Shown here piece after piece: positions 6,529 to 16,077 of a DNA stretch of 64,000 bases. The position numbers and the translations under genes are program-made. The notes under the pieces are model-generated. The model ran no database searches and was not told the origin of the DNA. It saw nothing but the letters and a program-made list of their open reading frames with translations. The first letter of the stretch is position 1, and every line of letters begins with the position of its first letter. Source of the DNA: Azonexus sp. (GTDB taxonomy: Bacteria; Pseudomonadota; Gammaproteobacteria; Burkholderiales; Rhodocyclaceae); assembly GCA_030696345.1 (NCBI GenBank), contig JAUYSK010000023.1:124001-188000 (forward strand). Reading direction: 5' to 3'.

Positions 6529-9500
6529 ATGGCCGACATTCTTTGCCTCAAGGGCGACGCCGCCTTTTCCGCCTTCCGTCTGCAACGCTTGACCAACCGC
6601 TTGACGGCAGCCGTCGCTGATATCGAATCGGTGGTGGCCGATTACTGGCATGTCGTGGCGCAAAAGCGCGCCCTGAATGCCGACGAGCGCGTCAAGCTGG
6701 CGACGCTGCTGGAAGAGAAGGCGGCTGGCGCCGAAGCTGGCGAATTGTTTCTGGTGGCGCCGCGCATCGGTACCATTTCGCCGTGGTCTTCGAAGGCGAC
6801 TGATATCGCCTGGAACTGCGACCTCGACGCCATCGAGCGCATCGAGCGCGTCATCGCCTTCCATGTGGTTTTGAAGCAAAATCGCGCGTTGACCGCAGCA
6901 GAGAAGAAGACCGTCGCCGGCCTTTTGCATGACCGCATGACCGATTCCGTATTGCCCGGTTTCGATGCTGCCAGCGAACTATTCCGCCATTTCGCGCCGA
7001 AGCCACTTGCTACGGTGGACGTGCAAATTGGGGGCAAAACTGCGTTGGTCGAGGCCAACGGTTCGCTTGGCTTGGCGCTGTCCGACGACGAAATCGATTA
7101 CCTGCTCGACATCTTCACCACCGCTGGCCGCAATCCGACTGACGTCGAACTGATGATGTTCGCCCAAGCCAATTCCGAGCATTGCCGCCACAAGATTTTC
7201 AACGCTTCCTGGGTGATCGACGGCGAAGCCAAGGACAAAACCTTGTTCGGCATGATCCGCGAAACCCACGCTGCCCACCCGCAGGGTACGGTGATGGCCT
7301 ATGCCGACAATTCATCGATCATCGAAGGCGCTACGATCCAGCGTTTTTACCCGGATGCTGACCGTGGCTACAGCTACAAGGAAGAGCTGACCCACATCCT
7401 GACCAAGGTCGAGACGCACAACCACCCGACCGCGATTTCCCCGTTCCCCGGTGCTTCCACCGGCTCCGGCGGCGAAATCCGCGACGAAGGCGCGACCGGC
7501 AAGGGCTCCAAGCCGAAGGCCGGCCTCTGTGGTTTCTCGGTCTCCAACCTCAATCTGCCGGATGCGCCGCAACCGTGGGAACATGCCTACGGCCGCCCAT
7601 CGCGCATCGCTTCCGCCCTCGACATCATGCTCGAAGGCCCGATTGGCGCGGCAGCATTTAACAACGAATTCGGCCGTCCGAACCTGACCGGCTATTTCCG
7701 TACCTACGAACAGGACGTCGCCGGCACGGTGCGCGGTTACCACAAGCCGATCATGATCGCCGGCGGTCTGGGCAGCATCCAGGCCGAGCAGTCGTTCAAG
7801 GACGAAACCTTCCCGGTCGGCACCCAGTTCGTGCAACTCGGCGGCCCCGGCATGCTGATCGGCCTGGGCGGCGGTGCCGCTTCGTCGATGACGGCCGGTG
7901 CCAATGCCGAAGACCTCGATTTTGCCTCGGTTCAGCGCGGCAACCCGGAAATCCAGCGCCGTGCGCAGGAAGTCATCGACCGCTGCTGGCAGATGGGCAA
8001 GAACAATCCGATCCTGTCGGTGCATGACGTCGGTGCCGGTGGCGTCTCCAACGCCCTGCCGGAACTGGCGCACTCGGGCGGCGTTGGCGCCATTTTCGAT
8101 CTGCGCAAGGTGCCGACCGAAGAACCGGGCATGTCGCCGGCCGAAATCTGGTCCAACGAATCGCAGGAACGCTACGTGCTGGCCATTCCGCCGAATCGTA
8201 TCGCCGAATTCCAGGCTATGTGCGAGCGCGAGCGCTGCCCGTTCGCTGTCGTTGGCGAAGCGACCGGCGATGGCCATTTGACGGTGACCGACGCCCACTT
8301 CGGCGTCAATCCGGTCGACATGGAAATGGAAGCGCTGCTCGGCAAGCCGCCGCGCATGACCCGCGACGTCAAGCATGAGCCGGAAACCTTCGTTTCTTTC
8401 GACGCCACAGCCATCGAACTCAAGGATGCCGCCTATCGCCTGATGCGGCTGCCGACCATCGCCGACAAGACCTTCCTGATCTCCATCGGCGATCGCTCCG
8501 TCGGCGGCATGACCGCCCGCGACCAGATGGTCGGTCCGTGGCAGGTGCCGGTGGCCGACGTCGCGGTGACGACGATGGGTTATCAAGGCTATCTCGGCGA
8601 AGCCTTCGCCATGGGCGAGCGCACGCCGCTCGCCGTGTTCGACGCCCCGGCTTCCGGCCGCATGGCGATCGGCGAAGCGCTGACCAATCTGGCCGCCGCT
8701 GATGTCGGCGCACTCGGCAAGGTCAAGCTGTCGGCCAACTGGATGGCGCCGTGCGGCGTCGCCGGTGAAGATGCCCGCCTGTTCGACACCGTTGAAGCTG
8801 TTTCAGATCTGTGCAAGGCTATTGGCGTGTCGATTCCGGTCGGCAAGGATTCGCTGTCGATGCGCACCGCCTGGGAAGATCAGGGCGTCAAGAAGCAGGT
8901 CGTGTCGCCGCTCTCCTTGGTTGTGACCTCGTTTGCTGCGGTCGACGACGTGCGCAAGACCAAAACGCCGCAACTGGCTGTCGATCAGGGCGAAACTGAA
9001 CTGCTGCTGCTTGATCTCGGCAAGAACCGCCTCGGCGGCTCTTGTCTGGCTCAGGTGTACAACGCCACGGGCAGCGATGCTCCGGATGTTGATGAGCCAG
9101 CCAAGCTCAAGGGCCTGTTCGACGCCGTGCAGAAACTCAACCGCGACGGCCTGCTGCTCGCCTACCACGACCGGTCCGACGGCGGCCTGTTCGTGGCGGC
9201 CTGCGAAATGGCCTTCGCCACGCGCCGCGGCGTTTCGCTCGATCTCGACGGCATCTGCTACGACGCCGGTGCCGGCGATGTCGATGGCTCCGAGAAGCTG
9301 ACCAACCTGCTGGCTGGCCGCGATTTCGAGAACATCGTCCGCGCCCTGTTCAACGAAGAACTCGGTGCCCTGATCCAGATTCGCCGCGCCGACCGCGAAA
9401 AGGTCACGCCGATCCTGCGCGCCCTGCGCGTGCCCTACCATTTTGTCGGCACGATGAACGAGTGGGACGAAATCCGCGTCACCCGCAACGCCAAGCGCGT

Positions 9501-10458
9501 GCTGCGCGAAAAGCGCGTCGACCTGCAGCGGGCCTGGTCCGAGACCAGCTACCAGATGCAGGCCATGCGCGACAACCCGAGTTGCGCCCAGCAGGAATTC
9601 GACCGCATCCTCGACCTCGCCGATCCCGGCCTGACGCCGAAGCTGACTTTCGATCCGCAGGACGATTTCACCAAGGTGTATACGCAAGTCAGCGGCCGTC
9701 CGCGCGTTGCCATCCTGCGCGAGCAAGGCGTCAACAGCCATTACGAAATGGCCGCCGCCTTCGACAAGGCTGGTTTCGCTTCGGTCGACGTCCATATGAG
9801 CGACATCCTGGCCGGCCGCGTCAGCCTCAAGGATTTCAAGGGCCTGGTCGCTTGTGGCGGCTTCTCCTACGGTGACGTGCTCGGCGCCGGCCTCGGCTGG
9901 GCGCGGACCATCCTGATGCACGATGGCTGCCGCGACGAATTCGCCGCTTTCTTCCAGCGTAAAGATACCTTCGCACTGGGCGTCTGCAACGGTTGCCAGA
10001 TGATGAGCGCGCTCAAGTCCATCATTCCGGGCGCTGAAAACTGGCCGGCTTTCCGTCGCAACAAGGTCGAGCAGTTCGAAGCCCGTTTCGTGATGGCTGA
10101 AGTGCTGGAGTCGCCGTCGATCTTCTTCGCCGGCATGGAGGGCTCGCAAGTGCCGATCGTTGTCTCACATGGCGAGGGCAGGGCAGTGTTCGACAACGCC
10201 GACGACAAGACCAAGGTGCTGTCCGCCGTGCGCTACGTCGACAACAAGGGCGAACCGACCGAAGTCTATCCGTACAACCCGAACGGTTCGCCGAACGGTC
10301 TGACGGCAGTGACCACGGCCGACGGTCGCTTCACGATCATGATGCCGCATCCGGAGCGTGTTTTCCGTACCGTGCAGATGTCCTGGCATCCGGAAAACTG
10401 GGGTGAGGACAGCCCGTGGATGCGGATGTTCCGCAACGCCCGGCGCTGGGTTGGCTGA
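6529..10458 (+). CDS. purL: Phosphoribosylformylglycinamidine synthase
   Basis: A 1309-residue large-type FGAM synthase, close to the length of E. coli PurL (1295). It converts FGAR, glutamine and ATP to FGAM in step four of purine synthesis in the cytosol. The N-terminal PurS-like part is followed by the two AIRS-type ATPase halves ([19 protein letters not shown] near residue 305) and a C-terminal class I glutamine amidotransferase with Cys1153 in GVCNGCQ and the PHPER motif near the end. Because PurS, PurL and PurQ functions are all in one chain, no separate purS or purQ is needed. It is a single-gene unit: a -10 box upstream and a strong terminator just behind it. Confidence 0.98.
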   Translation: MADILCLKGDAAFSAFRLQRLTNRLTAAVADIESVVADYWHVVAQKRALNADERVKLATLLEEKAAGAEAGELFLVAPRIGTISPWSSKATDIAWNCDLDAIERIERVIAFHVVLKQNRALTAAEKKTVAGLLHDRMTDSVLPGFDAASELFRHFAPKPLATVDVQIGGKTALVEANGSLGLALSDDEIDYLLDIFTTAGRNPTDVELMMFAQANSEHCRHKIFNASWVIDGEAKDKTLFGMIRETHAAHPQGTVMAYADNSSIIEGATIQRFYPDADRGYSYKEELTHILTKVETHNHPTAISPFPGASTGSGGEIRDEGATGKGSKPKAGLCGFSVSNLNLPDAPQPWEHAYGRPSRIASALDIMLEGPIGAAAFNNEFGRPNLTGYFRTYEQDVAGTVRGYHKPIMIAGGLGSIQAEQSFKDETFPVGTQFVQLGGPGMLIGLGGGAASSMTAGANAEDLDFASVQRGNPEIQRRAQEVIDRCWQMGKNNPILSVHDVGAGGVSNALPELAHSGGVGAIFDLRKVPTEEPGMSPAEIWSNESQERYVLAIPPNRIAEFQAMCERERCPFAVVGEATGDGHLTVTDAHFGVNPVDMEMEALLGKPPRMTRDVKHEPETFVSFDATAIELKDAAYRLMRLPTIADKTFLISIGDRSVGGMTARDQMVGPWQVPVADVAVTTMGYQGYLGEAFAMGERTPLAVFDAPASGRMAIGEALTNLAAADVGALGKVKLSANWMAPCGVAGEDARLFDTVEAVSDLCKAIGVSIPVGKDSLSMRTAWEDQGVKKQVVSPLSLVVTSFAAVDDVRKTKTPQLAVDQGETELLLLDLGKNRLGGSCLAQVYNATGSDAPDVDEPAKLKGLFDAVQKLNRDGLLLAYHDRSDGGLFVAACEMAFATRRGVSLDLDGICYDAGAGDVDGSEKLTNLLAGRDFENIVRALFNEELGALIQIRRADREKVTPILRALRVPYHFVGTMNEWDEIRVTRNAKRVLREKRVDLQRAWSETSYQMQAMRDNPSCAQQEFDRILDLADPGLTPKLTFDPQDDFTKVYTQVSGRPRVAILREQGVNSHYEMAAAFDKAGFASVDVHMSDILAGRVSLKDFKGLVACGGFSYGDVLGAGLGWARTILMHDGCRDEFAAFFQRKDTFALGVCNGCQMMSALKSIIPGAENWPAFRRNKVEQFEARFVMAEVLESPSIFFAGMEGSQVPIVVSHGEGRAVFDNADDKTKVLSAVRYVDNKGEPTEVYPYNPNGSPNGLTAVTTADGRFTIMMPHPERVFRTVQMSWHPENWGEDSPWMRMFRNARRWVG

Positions 10459-10478
10459 GTATTGCCGGAGTGAATTGG

Positions 10479-10504
10479 AAAGGCGGCTCCGGCCGCCTTT
10501 TTTA
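10479..10504 (+). terminator. Rho-independent terminator after purL
   Basis: AAGGCGGC and GCCGCCTT form a GC-rich stem with a short loop, then a run of T (10498-10503). It begins 20 bases after the purL stop. Confidence 0.85.
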
Positions 10505-10523
10505 TCGCAGATAAAGAAGTAAA

Positions 10524-10551
10524 TTACGATATACGCAAATGCTTATATAAG
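10524..10551 (+). promoter_or_regulatory. Possible promoter of the secreted rhodanese gene
   Basis: TTACGA (10524-10529) and TATAAG (10546-10551), 16 bases apart, in an AT-rich stretch that stands out from the surrounding GC-rich DNA. The gene starts 50 bases downstream. Both hexamers are imperfect. Confidence 0.35.
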
Positions 10552-10601
10552 GTAAATTCTCGCTACGGTTGCATTCCAAAAATCTTGAGGGGGGTTTGAT
10601 T

Positions 10602-11165
10602 ATGAGGAGAATTCTTGCTGCATTGGTTATTTCCACGCTGGCGCTGGCGGCTTCGGCTCAGGAAAAAGAATTGTTGCGCATTATTGGTACTGACACCAAG
10701 TTTGTGGTGCAGACCAAAAATGGTCCGTTCGAAATTACCCGTACGATGACGCCCTGCGCCAAGAACAAGGGCTGGCTGCAACCCCTGATTCCGGTTCCAG
10801 GCGTGCATCCGGTCACCGAACTGGAATTGCTGCCTGCCATGAACGACAAGGATTCACTGATTCTCGACATGCGTGAACCCGAGGATCGCATGCGCGGCAC
10901 GATTCCGAATTCGTACCATATTCCCTATACCGAAGTGTCTGCCCGCATGGACGAGCTTGGCTGTTCCAAGGCCGCCGGCAAGTGGGATTGCAGCAAGGCC
11001 AAGAAGATTTATGCCTTCTGTAATGGTCCGGTCTGCCCGCAAAGCCCGAGCGCCATCAACGCCATGGTGCGCGATGGCTTCCCGGTCGACAAGATTTACT
11101 ATTACCGTGGCGGCATGCTGGATTGGGATGCGCTGGGCTTCCCCATCGTCAAGGGCGATTTCTGA
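10602..11165 (+). CDS. Secreted rhodanese-domain protein
   Basis: A protein of 187 residues from ATG 10602, which has a strong GAGGGGGG ribosome site. Residues 1-19 form a classical signal peptide ending in ASA, so it is exported to the periplasm. The second half is a rhodanese domain: LILDMREPEDRMRGTIPNS (about 87-104), then the active-site loop with Cys140 and Cys145 (FCNGPVCPQS) and the closing YRGGMLDW. Two further cysteines (121, 130) could form a disulfide. Periplasmic single-domain rhodaneses handle sulfane sulfur; the partner is unknown. Flanking terminators show it is transcribed alone. Confidence 0.82.
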   Translation: MRRILAALVISTLALAASAQEKELLRIIGTDTKFVVQTKNGPFEITRTMTPCAKNKGWLQPLIPVPGVHPVTELELLPAMNDKDSLILDMREPEDRMRGTIPNSYHIPYTEVSARMDELGCSKAAGKWDCSKAKKIYAFCNGPVCPQSPSAINAMVRDGFPVDKIYYYRGGMLDWDALGFPIVKGDF

Positions 11166-11169
11166 TCGT

Positions 11170-11496
11170 TCAAGCCTGTTTCAGGAAAGCCGGCCCTGCG
11201 AGGCCGGTTTTTTTATGCAGCATGAAAAAGTCCTTCGCCTGCTTCCAATGGCTGAAAAACGACGCTGGCTTCTTCAGTCGGATGCGTCCGTCACCAATAC
11301 TCTCGATGATCGCCAGGCCATTGCTGCGCAGTTCGTGCGCCTGATCCGCTTCGAGAAAGGTATCTCCAGCCTCGCCGGTGACGGTGATCCAGATCGTGCC
11401 CGCCGTACAGATAACGCGCATGCCACGGGCCTGACGCAGGCAGATCGGGTTGTTGTTGCTCAGGCAGACCTCGCCAGATTTCAGGTCGATTCTCAT
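11170..11496 (-). CDS. DUF2917 domain protein
   Basis: A 108-residue protein resembling the DUF2917 family: a beta-rich core with ICLRQARGMRVICTAGTIWIT and the EAGDTFLEADQ block, like a small cupin-like barrel. Function is unknown. It is transcribed away from the MocR-type regulator next door, an arrangement I recall as recurrent in betaproteobacteria, which makes it the likely target of that regulator. Its last codons overlap the terminator hairpin of the rhodanese gene. No signal peptide. Confidence 0.75.
   Translation of the reverse strand: MRIDLKSGEVCLSNNNPICLRQARGMRVICTAGTIWITVTGEAGDTFLEADQAHELRSNGLAIIESIGDGRIRLKKPASFFSHWKQAKDFFMLHKKTGLAGPAFLKQA
11189..11214 (+). terminator. Terminator of the rhodanese gene, inside the convergent gene
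   Basis: CCGGCC (11190-11195) pairs with GGCCGG (11202-11207) and is followed by seven T. The hairpin lies within the coding end of the DUF2917 gene on the opposite strand, where it encodes its last residues. Confidence 0.75.
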
Positions 11497-11580
11497 GGCT
11501 CTCTCCAGAACTCGTTATGGGAGAAAGTTTAGGTCGTGGGCGGTGCATGATACAGTGGCAATCGAGTTAAATTGTAACCA

Positions 11581-11608
11581 GCACAGATTGTGAAATTTAC
11601 AACTGTGC
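11581..11608. promoter_or_regulatory. Inverted repeat between DUF2917 and the MocR-type regulator
   Basis: GCACAG (11581-11586) and CTGTGC (11603-11608) flank an AT-rich core with TTGT and ACAA half-arms. The dyad sits in the shared control region, 36 bases before the regulator ATG, as expected for an operator of a GntR-type DNA-binding domain. Which protein binds is inferred from position only. Confidence 0.45.
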
Positions 11609-11644
11609 TTGCAGTCGATGCCACAAACTGTACTGGTGATTCCC

Positions 11645-13063
11645 ATGACTGAATTGTTGCGCTACGAAAAGCTGGCCTCCGAACTGGAAGGCATGATTGC
11701 CGACGGTGCCTTAAGGCACGGCGATCGCCTGCCGTCGGTGCGGCGACTTTCGCAGGAGCGGCGGCTCTCGGTGTCGACCGTGCTCCAGGCCTTGCGCCAG
11801 ATGGAAAGCCGTGGGCTGGTCGAGGCCCGGCCGCAATCCGGCTATTTCGTTCGCCGGGCGATGGCGAGTCATGCCGAACCTTCCGTGCGCTCGACGCCGG
11901 ATGAGCCGGTGCCGGTCGATGTTTCGCAACGTTTGGTGCGGGTATTGAAGGCTGGTATGCGATCAGGCGTTGCGCCACTGGCGGCTGCTTTGCCAGCACC
12001 GCAATTGCTGCCGCTGGCGGCGTTGCATCGACTTTATGCCGGGGTGGCCCGACGTCATCCGAAGCTTCTCGAAGGCGGCAGCCACATCAACATGGATGAG
12101 CCGGCGCTGGTCCGCCAACTGGTGCGTCGCTCGCTGGCCTGGGGTGGGCCGCTGGCCGGTGACGAAATCGTCATCACCAATTCCTGCACCGAGGCGCTCA
12201 GCCTTTGCCTGCGGGCTGTGACCAAGCCTGGCGATACGGTAGCCGTGGAATCGCCGGCCTATTATCTGATGCTGCAACTGCTTGAAACGCTGGGCCTGAA
12301 AGCGCTGGAAATTCCGACTGATCCGCGCCTTGGCATGTCGGTCGAGGCACTCGATCTGGCGACACGTGATGGGAAAATTGCTGCCTGCCTGCTGGTGCCG
12401 AATGCCAGCAATCCGCTGGGTAGCGTGATGCCGGACGATAAAAAACGCCTGCTGGCGGCGTTGACCGCAGCAAGAGGCGTCGCGGTGATCGAAGACGATA
12501 TTTATGGCGATCTGCATTTCGGGCAGCAGCGCCCCTGGCCGCTCAAAGCTTTCGATACGACCGGCAACGTCATGCTGTGCTCCTCGTTTTCGAAAATCCT
12601 GACGCCGGCAATGCGCATCGGCTTTGTCGCCGCCGGGCGTTACCGCGCTGCCATCGCCTTGCAGAAAACCATCACCAGCGGCGGGACCAATCCGATTACC
12701 CAGCACGTGCTGGCCGAGTATCTCGACTCCAGCGCATATGAGCGACATCTGCGCCAGCTGCGCCGTAGCTATGAAGGGCAGGTCGACAGCATGCGGGCAG
12801 CAGTCAGCCGTTATTTCCCGGCGGCGACCCGGATTGCGCAACCACAGGGCGGCTTTGTGCTGTGGGTGGAATTGCCTGAAGATCTAGATGCCACAATGAT
12901 CTACGAGCGTGCCATTGCCGAGAACCTAGCCTATGTACCGGGCGAGCTTTTCTCGGCCAGTGGCATGTATCGCAACTGCCTGCGCCTCAACTGCGGTAAT
13001 CCGCACACGCCGGAAATCGAGGATGCTGTGCGTCGTCTCGGTGCCGTTATCTCCCGACCCTGA
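11645..13063 (+). CDS. MocR-family transcriptional regulator (GntR domain plus aminotransferase domain)
   Basis: A protein of 472 residues from ATG 11645; ATG 11618 in frame would add nine. Residues 1-75 are a GntR winged helix (LPSVRRLSQERRLSVSTVLQAL), and residues 110-470 are a fold-type I aminotransferase with the PLP-binding lysine K317 in SSFSKIL and the conserved NASNPLG loop (YNPTNPTG-like). MocR proteins use the aminotransferase part to sense an amine, PLP or an amino acid, and control a divergent gene. Here that is the DUF2917 gene, with an inverted repeat in between. An aminotransferase role alone is less likely given the intact DNA-binding domain. Confidence 0.88.
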   Translation: MTELLRYEKLASELEGMIADGALRHGDRLPSVRRLSQERRLSVSTVLQALRQMESRGLVEARPQSGYFVRRAMASHAEPSVRSTPDEPVPVDVSQRLVRVLKAGMRSGVAPLAAALPAPQLLPLAALHRLYAGVARRHPKLLEGGSHINMDEPALVRQLVRRSLAWGGPLAGDEIVITNSCTEALSLCLRAVTKPGDTVAVESPAYYLMLQLLETLGLKALEIPTDPRLGMSVEALDLATRDGKIAACLLVPNASNPLGSVMPDDKKRLLAALTAARGVAVIEDDIYGDLHFGQQRPWPLKAFDTTGNVMLCSSFSKILTPAMRIGFVAAGRYRAAIALQKTITSGGTNPITQHVLAEYLDSSAYERHLRQLRRSYEGQVDSMRAAVSRYFPAATRIAQPQGGFVLWVELPEDLDATMIYERAIAENLAYVPGELFSASGMYRNCLRLNCGNPHTPEIEDAVRRLGAVISRP

Positions 13064-13111
13064 TTGCATCAAATTGGGGCGGCACAAACTACGGTATCAT
13101 TCACCCTTTTT

Positions 13112-13135
13112 GGGCAAGCCGCGCCTTGCCTTTTT
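13112..13135 (+). terminator. Terminator hairpin between the MocR gene and ppiD
   Basis: GGCAAG (13113-13118) pairs with CTTGCC (13125-13130) over a six-base loop, followed by five T. It probably ends the regulator transcript; because a possible -10 (TATCAT, 13095) lies upstream, it could also be in the ppiD leader. Confidence 0.5.
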
Positions 13136-13162
13136 GAACGACTTTGAAGGATTTTTCTCCTC

Positions 13163-15049
13163 ATGTTCGACGCAGTCCGCAACAACAAACGAATCGTCCA
13201 GGTTTTTCTCGTGCTGATCACTTTGCCCTTCGCCTTTTTTGGCGTCGACTCCTACGTTCGCAGCGTCGGTACGGGCGACGATGTGGCCAAGATTGGCGAC
13301 ATCACGATCACCCAGCAACAGTTTCAGCAAGCCACGCGCGATCAGCAGGATCGTCTGCGTACGCAGCTGGGCGCGCAATTTGATCCGAAGCTGCTGGATA
13401 ACGCCGAGGCCCGTAATGCGATCCTCGACGATCTGGTCAACCAGCGTCTGCTGATGCTCGAAGCCAACAAGAAAGGCATGTTCGTTGGTGACGATGCGAT
13501 TCGCCGGACAATCGGCGCGATTGATGCCTTCAAGGTTGATGGCAAATTTTCTGCCGAGCGCTACGAAGCTGCATTGCGCGGCCAGGGCATGACCCCGGCC
13601 GGTTTCGAAGCGCAATTGCGCCAGGATCTGACACTGCAGCAACTGGCTGGTGCGATTGGCCAATCCAGCCTGATGGCACGTACCGTCAGCGACCGGGTTC
13701 TGGCACTGCAGGCTGAAAAGCGTGAAGTGATGGAATATCGCCTTGCTCTGGACAGCTATCTGGACAAGGTAAAGCTGGCTGATGGTGCCGCGAAGAAGTT
13801 CTACGACGACAACAGCAAGCAGTTCGAGCTGCCGGAGCAGGCCAAAGCCGAGTATGTCGTGCTGTCGATGGAAACCATTGGTGCCCAGCTGGCGGTGACC
13901 GAGGCTGAAGTCAAGGCCTGGTACGACGGCCACAAGGACAAGTTCCTGCAGCCGGAAGAGCGTCGCGCCAGCCACATCCTGATTGCCTCGGAAAAGCTGG
14001 GCAAAGACAAGGCGAAAGCCAAGGCCGAGGGACTGCTCAAGGAAATCCAGAAGAATCCGGGCAGTTTTGCCGATCTGGCCAAGAAGAATTCCGATGACCC
14101 GGGTTCTGCCTCCAAGGGCGGAGATCTGGGCTTCTTCGGTCGCGGCATGATGGTCAAGGCCTTTGAGGATACGACCTTCAAGCAGAAGGAAGGCGAGATT
14201 TCCGGTGTGGTCGAGTCCGATTTCGGCTTCCACATCATCAAGCTGACCGGTGTTCATGCCGCCAAGGAAAAGCCCTTTGCCGAAGTGAAGGGCGAGATCG
14301 AGGCTGAGTTGAAGAAGGCCGCTGCCTCGCGCAAATTCGCCGAAGCTGCCGAAGGGTTCAGCAATACGGTTTACGAGCAGGCCGACAGCCTCAAGCCGGT
14401 GGCCGAGAAGTTCAAGCTGATGATCAAGCAGTCCGACTGGCTGGGTCGTCAGGCCAACCCGGCGGCGGGGCCGCTGGCTAATCCGAAGCTGGTTGCTGCA
14501 CTGTTCACCGAAGACTCGATCAAGAACAAGCGCAACACCGAAGCGGTTGAAATCGCCACCAACACGCTGGTCGCTGCCCGCATCGTTGACTACAAGCCGG
14601 CTTCGTTGCAGCCCTTCGATGGGGTCAAGGCCAACATCGAAGCCTTGCTCAAGCGCCAGGAAGCACAGGCGCAGGTCAAAAAAGATGGCGAGGCCCGCCT
14701 TGAAGCCTTGAAGAAGGGCGAAGACAAACTTGCCTGGGGCGCTGCCAAGAGCGTTTCGCGGATGGATGCCCGCCTGGTCCCGCCCGCTGCCGCGCCTGCC
14801 GTGTTCAAGATGGATACGAGCAAGCTGCCTTCCTACACCGGCGTCGAATTGCCGGGTACCGGCTATGCGCTGTTCAAGTTGAACAAGGTGAGTGCAGGCG
14901 AGAGCCTGGATGATGCCCGCAAGCAAGCCCTGCTGGGTCAGCTTGGTAACCTGAGCGCACAGGAAGAGGTGCGGCTTTATCTGTCAGCCCTGCGTGGCCG
15001 CTACAAGGTTGAAATCAACCAGAGCGCACTGGAAAACAAGGACAAGTAA
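13163..15049 (+). CDS. ppiD: Peptidyl-prolyl cis-trans isomerase PpiD (periplasmic chaperone)
   Basis: A 628-residue protein with the usual PpiD layout and length (E. coli 623): a short cytosolic start, one membrane anchor (about residues 12-30), a SurA-like N-terminal chaperone domain, a parvulin domain (about 265-360, with RASHILIAS at 268 and SKGGDLGFFGRGMMV), and a C-terminal chaperone domain. PpiD is tethered to the inner membrane near the Sec translocon and helps fold proteins as they enter the periplasm. It follows a likely terminator and is followed by a strong one, so it is probably transcribed alone. Confidence 0.92.
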   Translation: MFDAVRNNKRIVQVFLVLITLPFAFFGVDSYVRSVGTGDDVAKIGDITITQQQFQQATRDQQDRLRTQLGAQFDPKLLDNAEARNAILDDLVNQRLLMLEANKKGMFVGDDAIRRTIGAIDAFKVDGKFSAERYEAALRGQGMTPAGFEAQLRQDLTLQQLAGAIGQSSLMARTVSDRVLALQAEKREVMEYRLALDSYLDKVKLADGAAKKFYDDNSKQFELPEQAKAEYVVLSMETIGAQLAVTEAEVKAWYDGHKDKFLQPEERRASHILIASEKLGKDKAKAKAEGLLKEIQKNPGSFADLAKKNSDDPGSASKGGDLGFFGRGMMVKAFEDTTFKQKEGEISGVVESDFGFHIIKLTGVHAAKEKPFAEVKGEIEAELKKAAASRKFAEAAEGFSNTVYEQADSLKPVAEKFKLMIKQSDWLGRQANPAAGPLANPKLVAALFTEDSIKNKRNTEAVEIATNTLVAARIVDYKPASLQPFDGVKANIEALLKRQEAQAQVKKDGEARLEALKKGEDKLAWGAAKSVSRMDARLVPPAAAPAVFKMDTSKLPSYTGVELPGTGYALFKLNKVSAGESLDDARKQALLGQLGNLSAQEEVRLYLSALRGRYKVEINQSALENKDK

Positions 15050-15099
15050 TCAAGGAGGCGGGTTGGCAACGGCCCGCTTCGCTGGCAAGACCAGACAAG

Positions 15100-15137
15100 A
15101 AAAACGCCGACGGGATTTAATCCGGTCGGCGTTTTTT
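15100..15137 (+). terminator. Strong terminator after ppiD (probably bidirectional)
   Basis: AAAACGCCGAC and GTCGGCGTTTT form a long stem around a short AT-containing loop, ending in six T. A-rich flanks on the other side could also end the fabI transcript coming from the opposite strand. Confidence 0.85.
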
Positions 15138-15171
15138 GCTTTTTAGCGGGTTGACCGCAGCAAGCAGTACT

Positions 15172-15969
15172 TTAGGCGGGTAGTGGGTCGGCGTTGCCCA
15201 GCGCGGTGGTGTTCATGCCGCCATCAACGTACATGATTTCACCGGTGATGCCGCTGGCCAGGTCGGAGAGCAGGAATGCCGCAGCATTGCCGACTTCGTC
15301 GATGGTCACGTTGCGACGCAACGGTGCATGGTGCGAGTTGTAGGACAGCAGCTTGCCGAAGTTGCCGATGCCGGAAGCGGCCAGCGTTTTGATCGGGCCA
15401 GCCGAAATGGCGTTGGCACGGATGCCTTCAGGGCCGAGGCAGAAGGCGAGGTAGCGGGTAGCCGCTTCCAGGCTGGCCTTGGCCAGACCCATGGTGTTGT
15501 AGTTCGGCATGGTGCGCTCGGCGCCGAGATAGGAGAGGGCGAGGGCAGCGCTCTTGCGGCCCTGCATCATCGGGCGAGCAGCCTTGACCAGTGCCGGGTA
15601 GCTGTAGGATGAAATCTCGTGGGCAATGCGGAAGGATTCACGCGACATACCTTCGAGGAAATCGCCTTCGATCGATTCGGTCGGGGCGAAGGCGATGGAA
15701 TGCACCAGGCCATCCAGGCCATCCCAGCTTTTGGCGAGTTCAGTGAAGAGATTGGAGATCTGCTCGTCGCTACCGACATCCAGCGGGAAAACCAGTTTGC
15801 TGTCGAATTCGGCGGAAAACTTGTTGATGCGGTCGATGAAGCGTTCGTTCTGGTACGAAAAGGCGAGTTGAGCGCCTTCGCGATGGCAGGCCTTGGCGAT
15901 GCCATAGGCAATGGAATGCTTGGACAGCAGACCGGTGATCAGAATTTTCTTGTCGGCGAGAAAGCCCAT
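15172..15969 (-). CDS. fabI: Enoyl-[acyl-carrier-protein] reductase (NADH)
   Basis: A 265-residue short-chain dehydrogenase-like enzyme that reduces the enoyl-ACP double bond in the last step of each fatty-acid elongation cycle. The FabI markers are present: the N-terminal cofactor loop ([15 protein letters not shown]), Tyr147, Tyr157 and Lys164 (YNTMGLAK), one residue off the E. coli numbering. The target-site glycine and substrate loop ([13 protein letters not shown]) are typical of the triclosan-sensitive class. It is read alone, with a -10-like box behind it and the ppiD terminator region in front. Confidence 0.96.
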   Translation of the reverse strand: MGFLADKKILITGLLSKHSIAYGIAKACHREGAQLAFSYQNERFIDRINKFSAEFDSKLVFPLDVGSDEQISNLFTELAKSWDGLDGLVHSIAFAPTESIEGDFLEGMSRESFRIAHEISSYSYPALVKAARPMMQGRKSAALALSYLGAERTMPNYNTMGLAKASLEAATRYLAFCLGPEGIRANAISAGPIKTLAASGIGNFGKLLSYNSHHAPLRRNVTIDEVGNAAAFLLSDLASGITGEIMYVDGGMNTTALGNADPLPA

Positions 15970-16001
15970 GTGTTGTTCTCCCTAAGGGGTTTAGCCGGCG
16001 A

Positions 16002-16007
16002 ATTATA
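16002..16007 (-). promoter_or_regulatory. Possible -10 box of the fabI promoter
   Basis: On the minus strand the sequence reads TATAAT, 33 bases before the fabI ATG. The region expected to hold the -35 box has no good match. Confidence 0.4.
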
Positions 16008-16077
16008 AACCGAGAAGCCGCTTTGAACTCACCCGATGCGGCGTTTGGGCAGTTGGCTGCAGCTTCCGGGCTGAACC

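Noticed and set aside
8803..10149. A 448-codon open frame opposite purL
   Set aside because: Antisense shadow frame; purL covers it with complete motifs and normal codon use.
13097..14926. A 609-codon open frame on the minus strand opposite ppiD
   Set aside because: It is a shadow of a GC-rich coding strand; the translation has no domain structure, while ppiD on the plus strand has full parvulin motifs.
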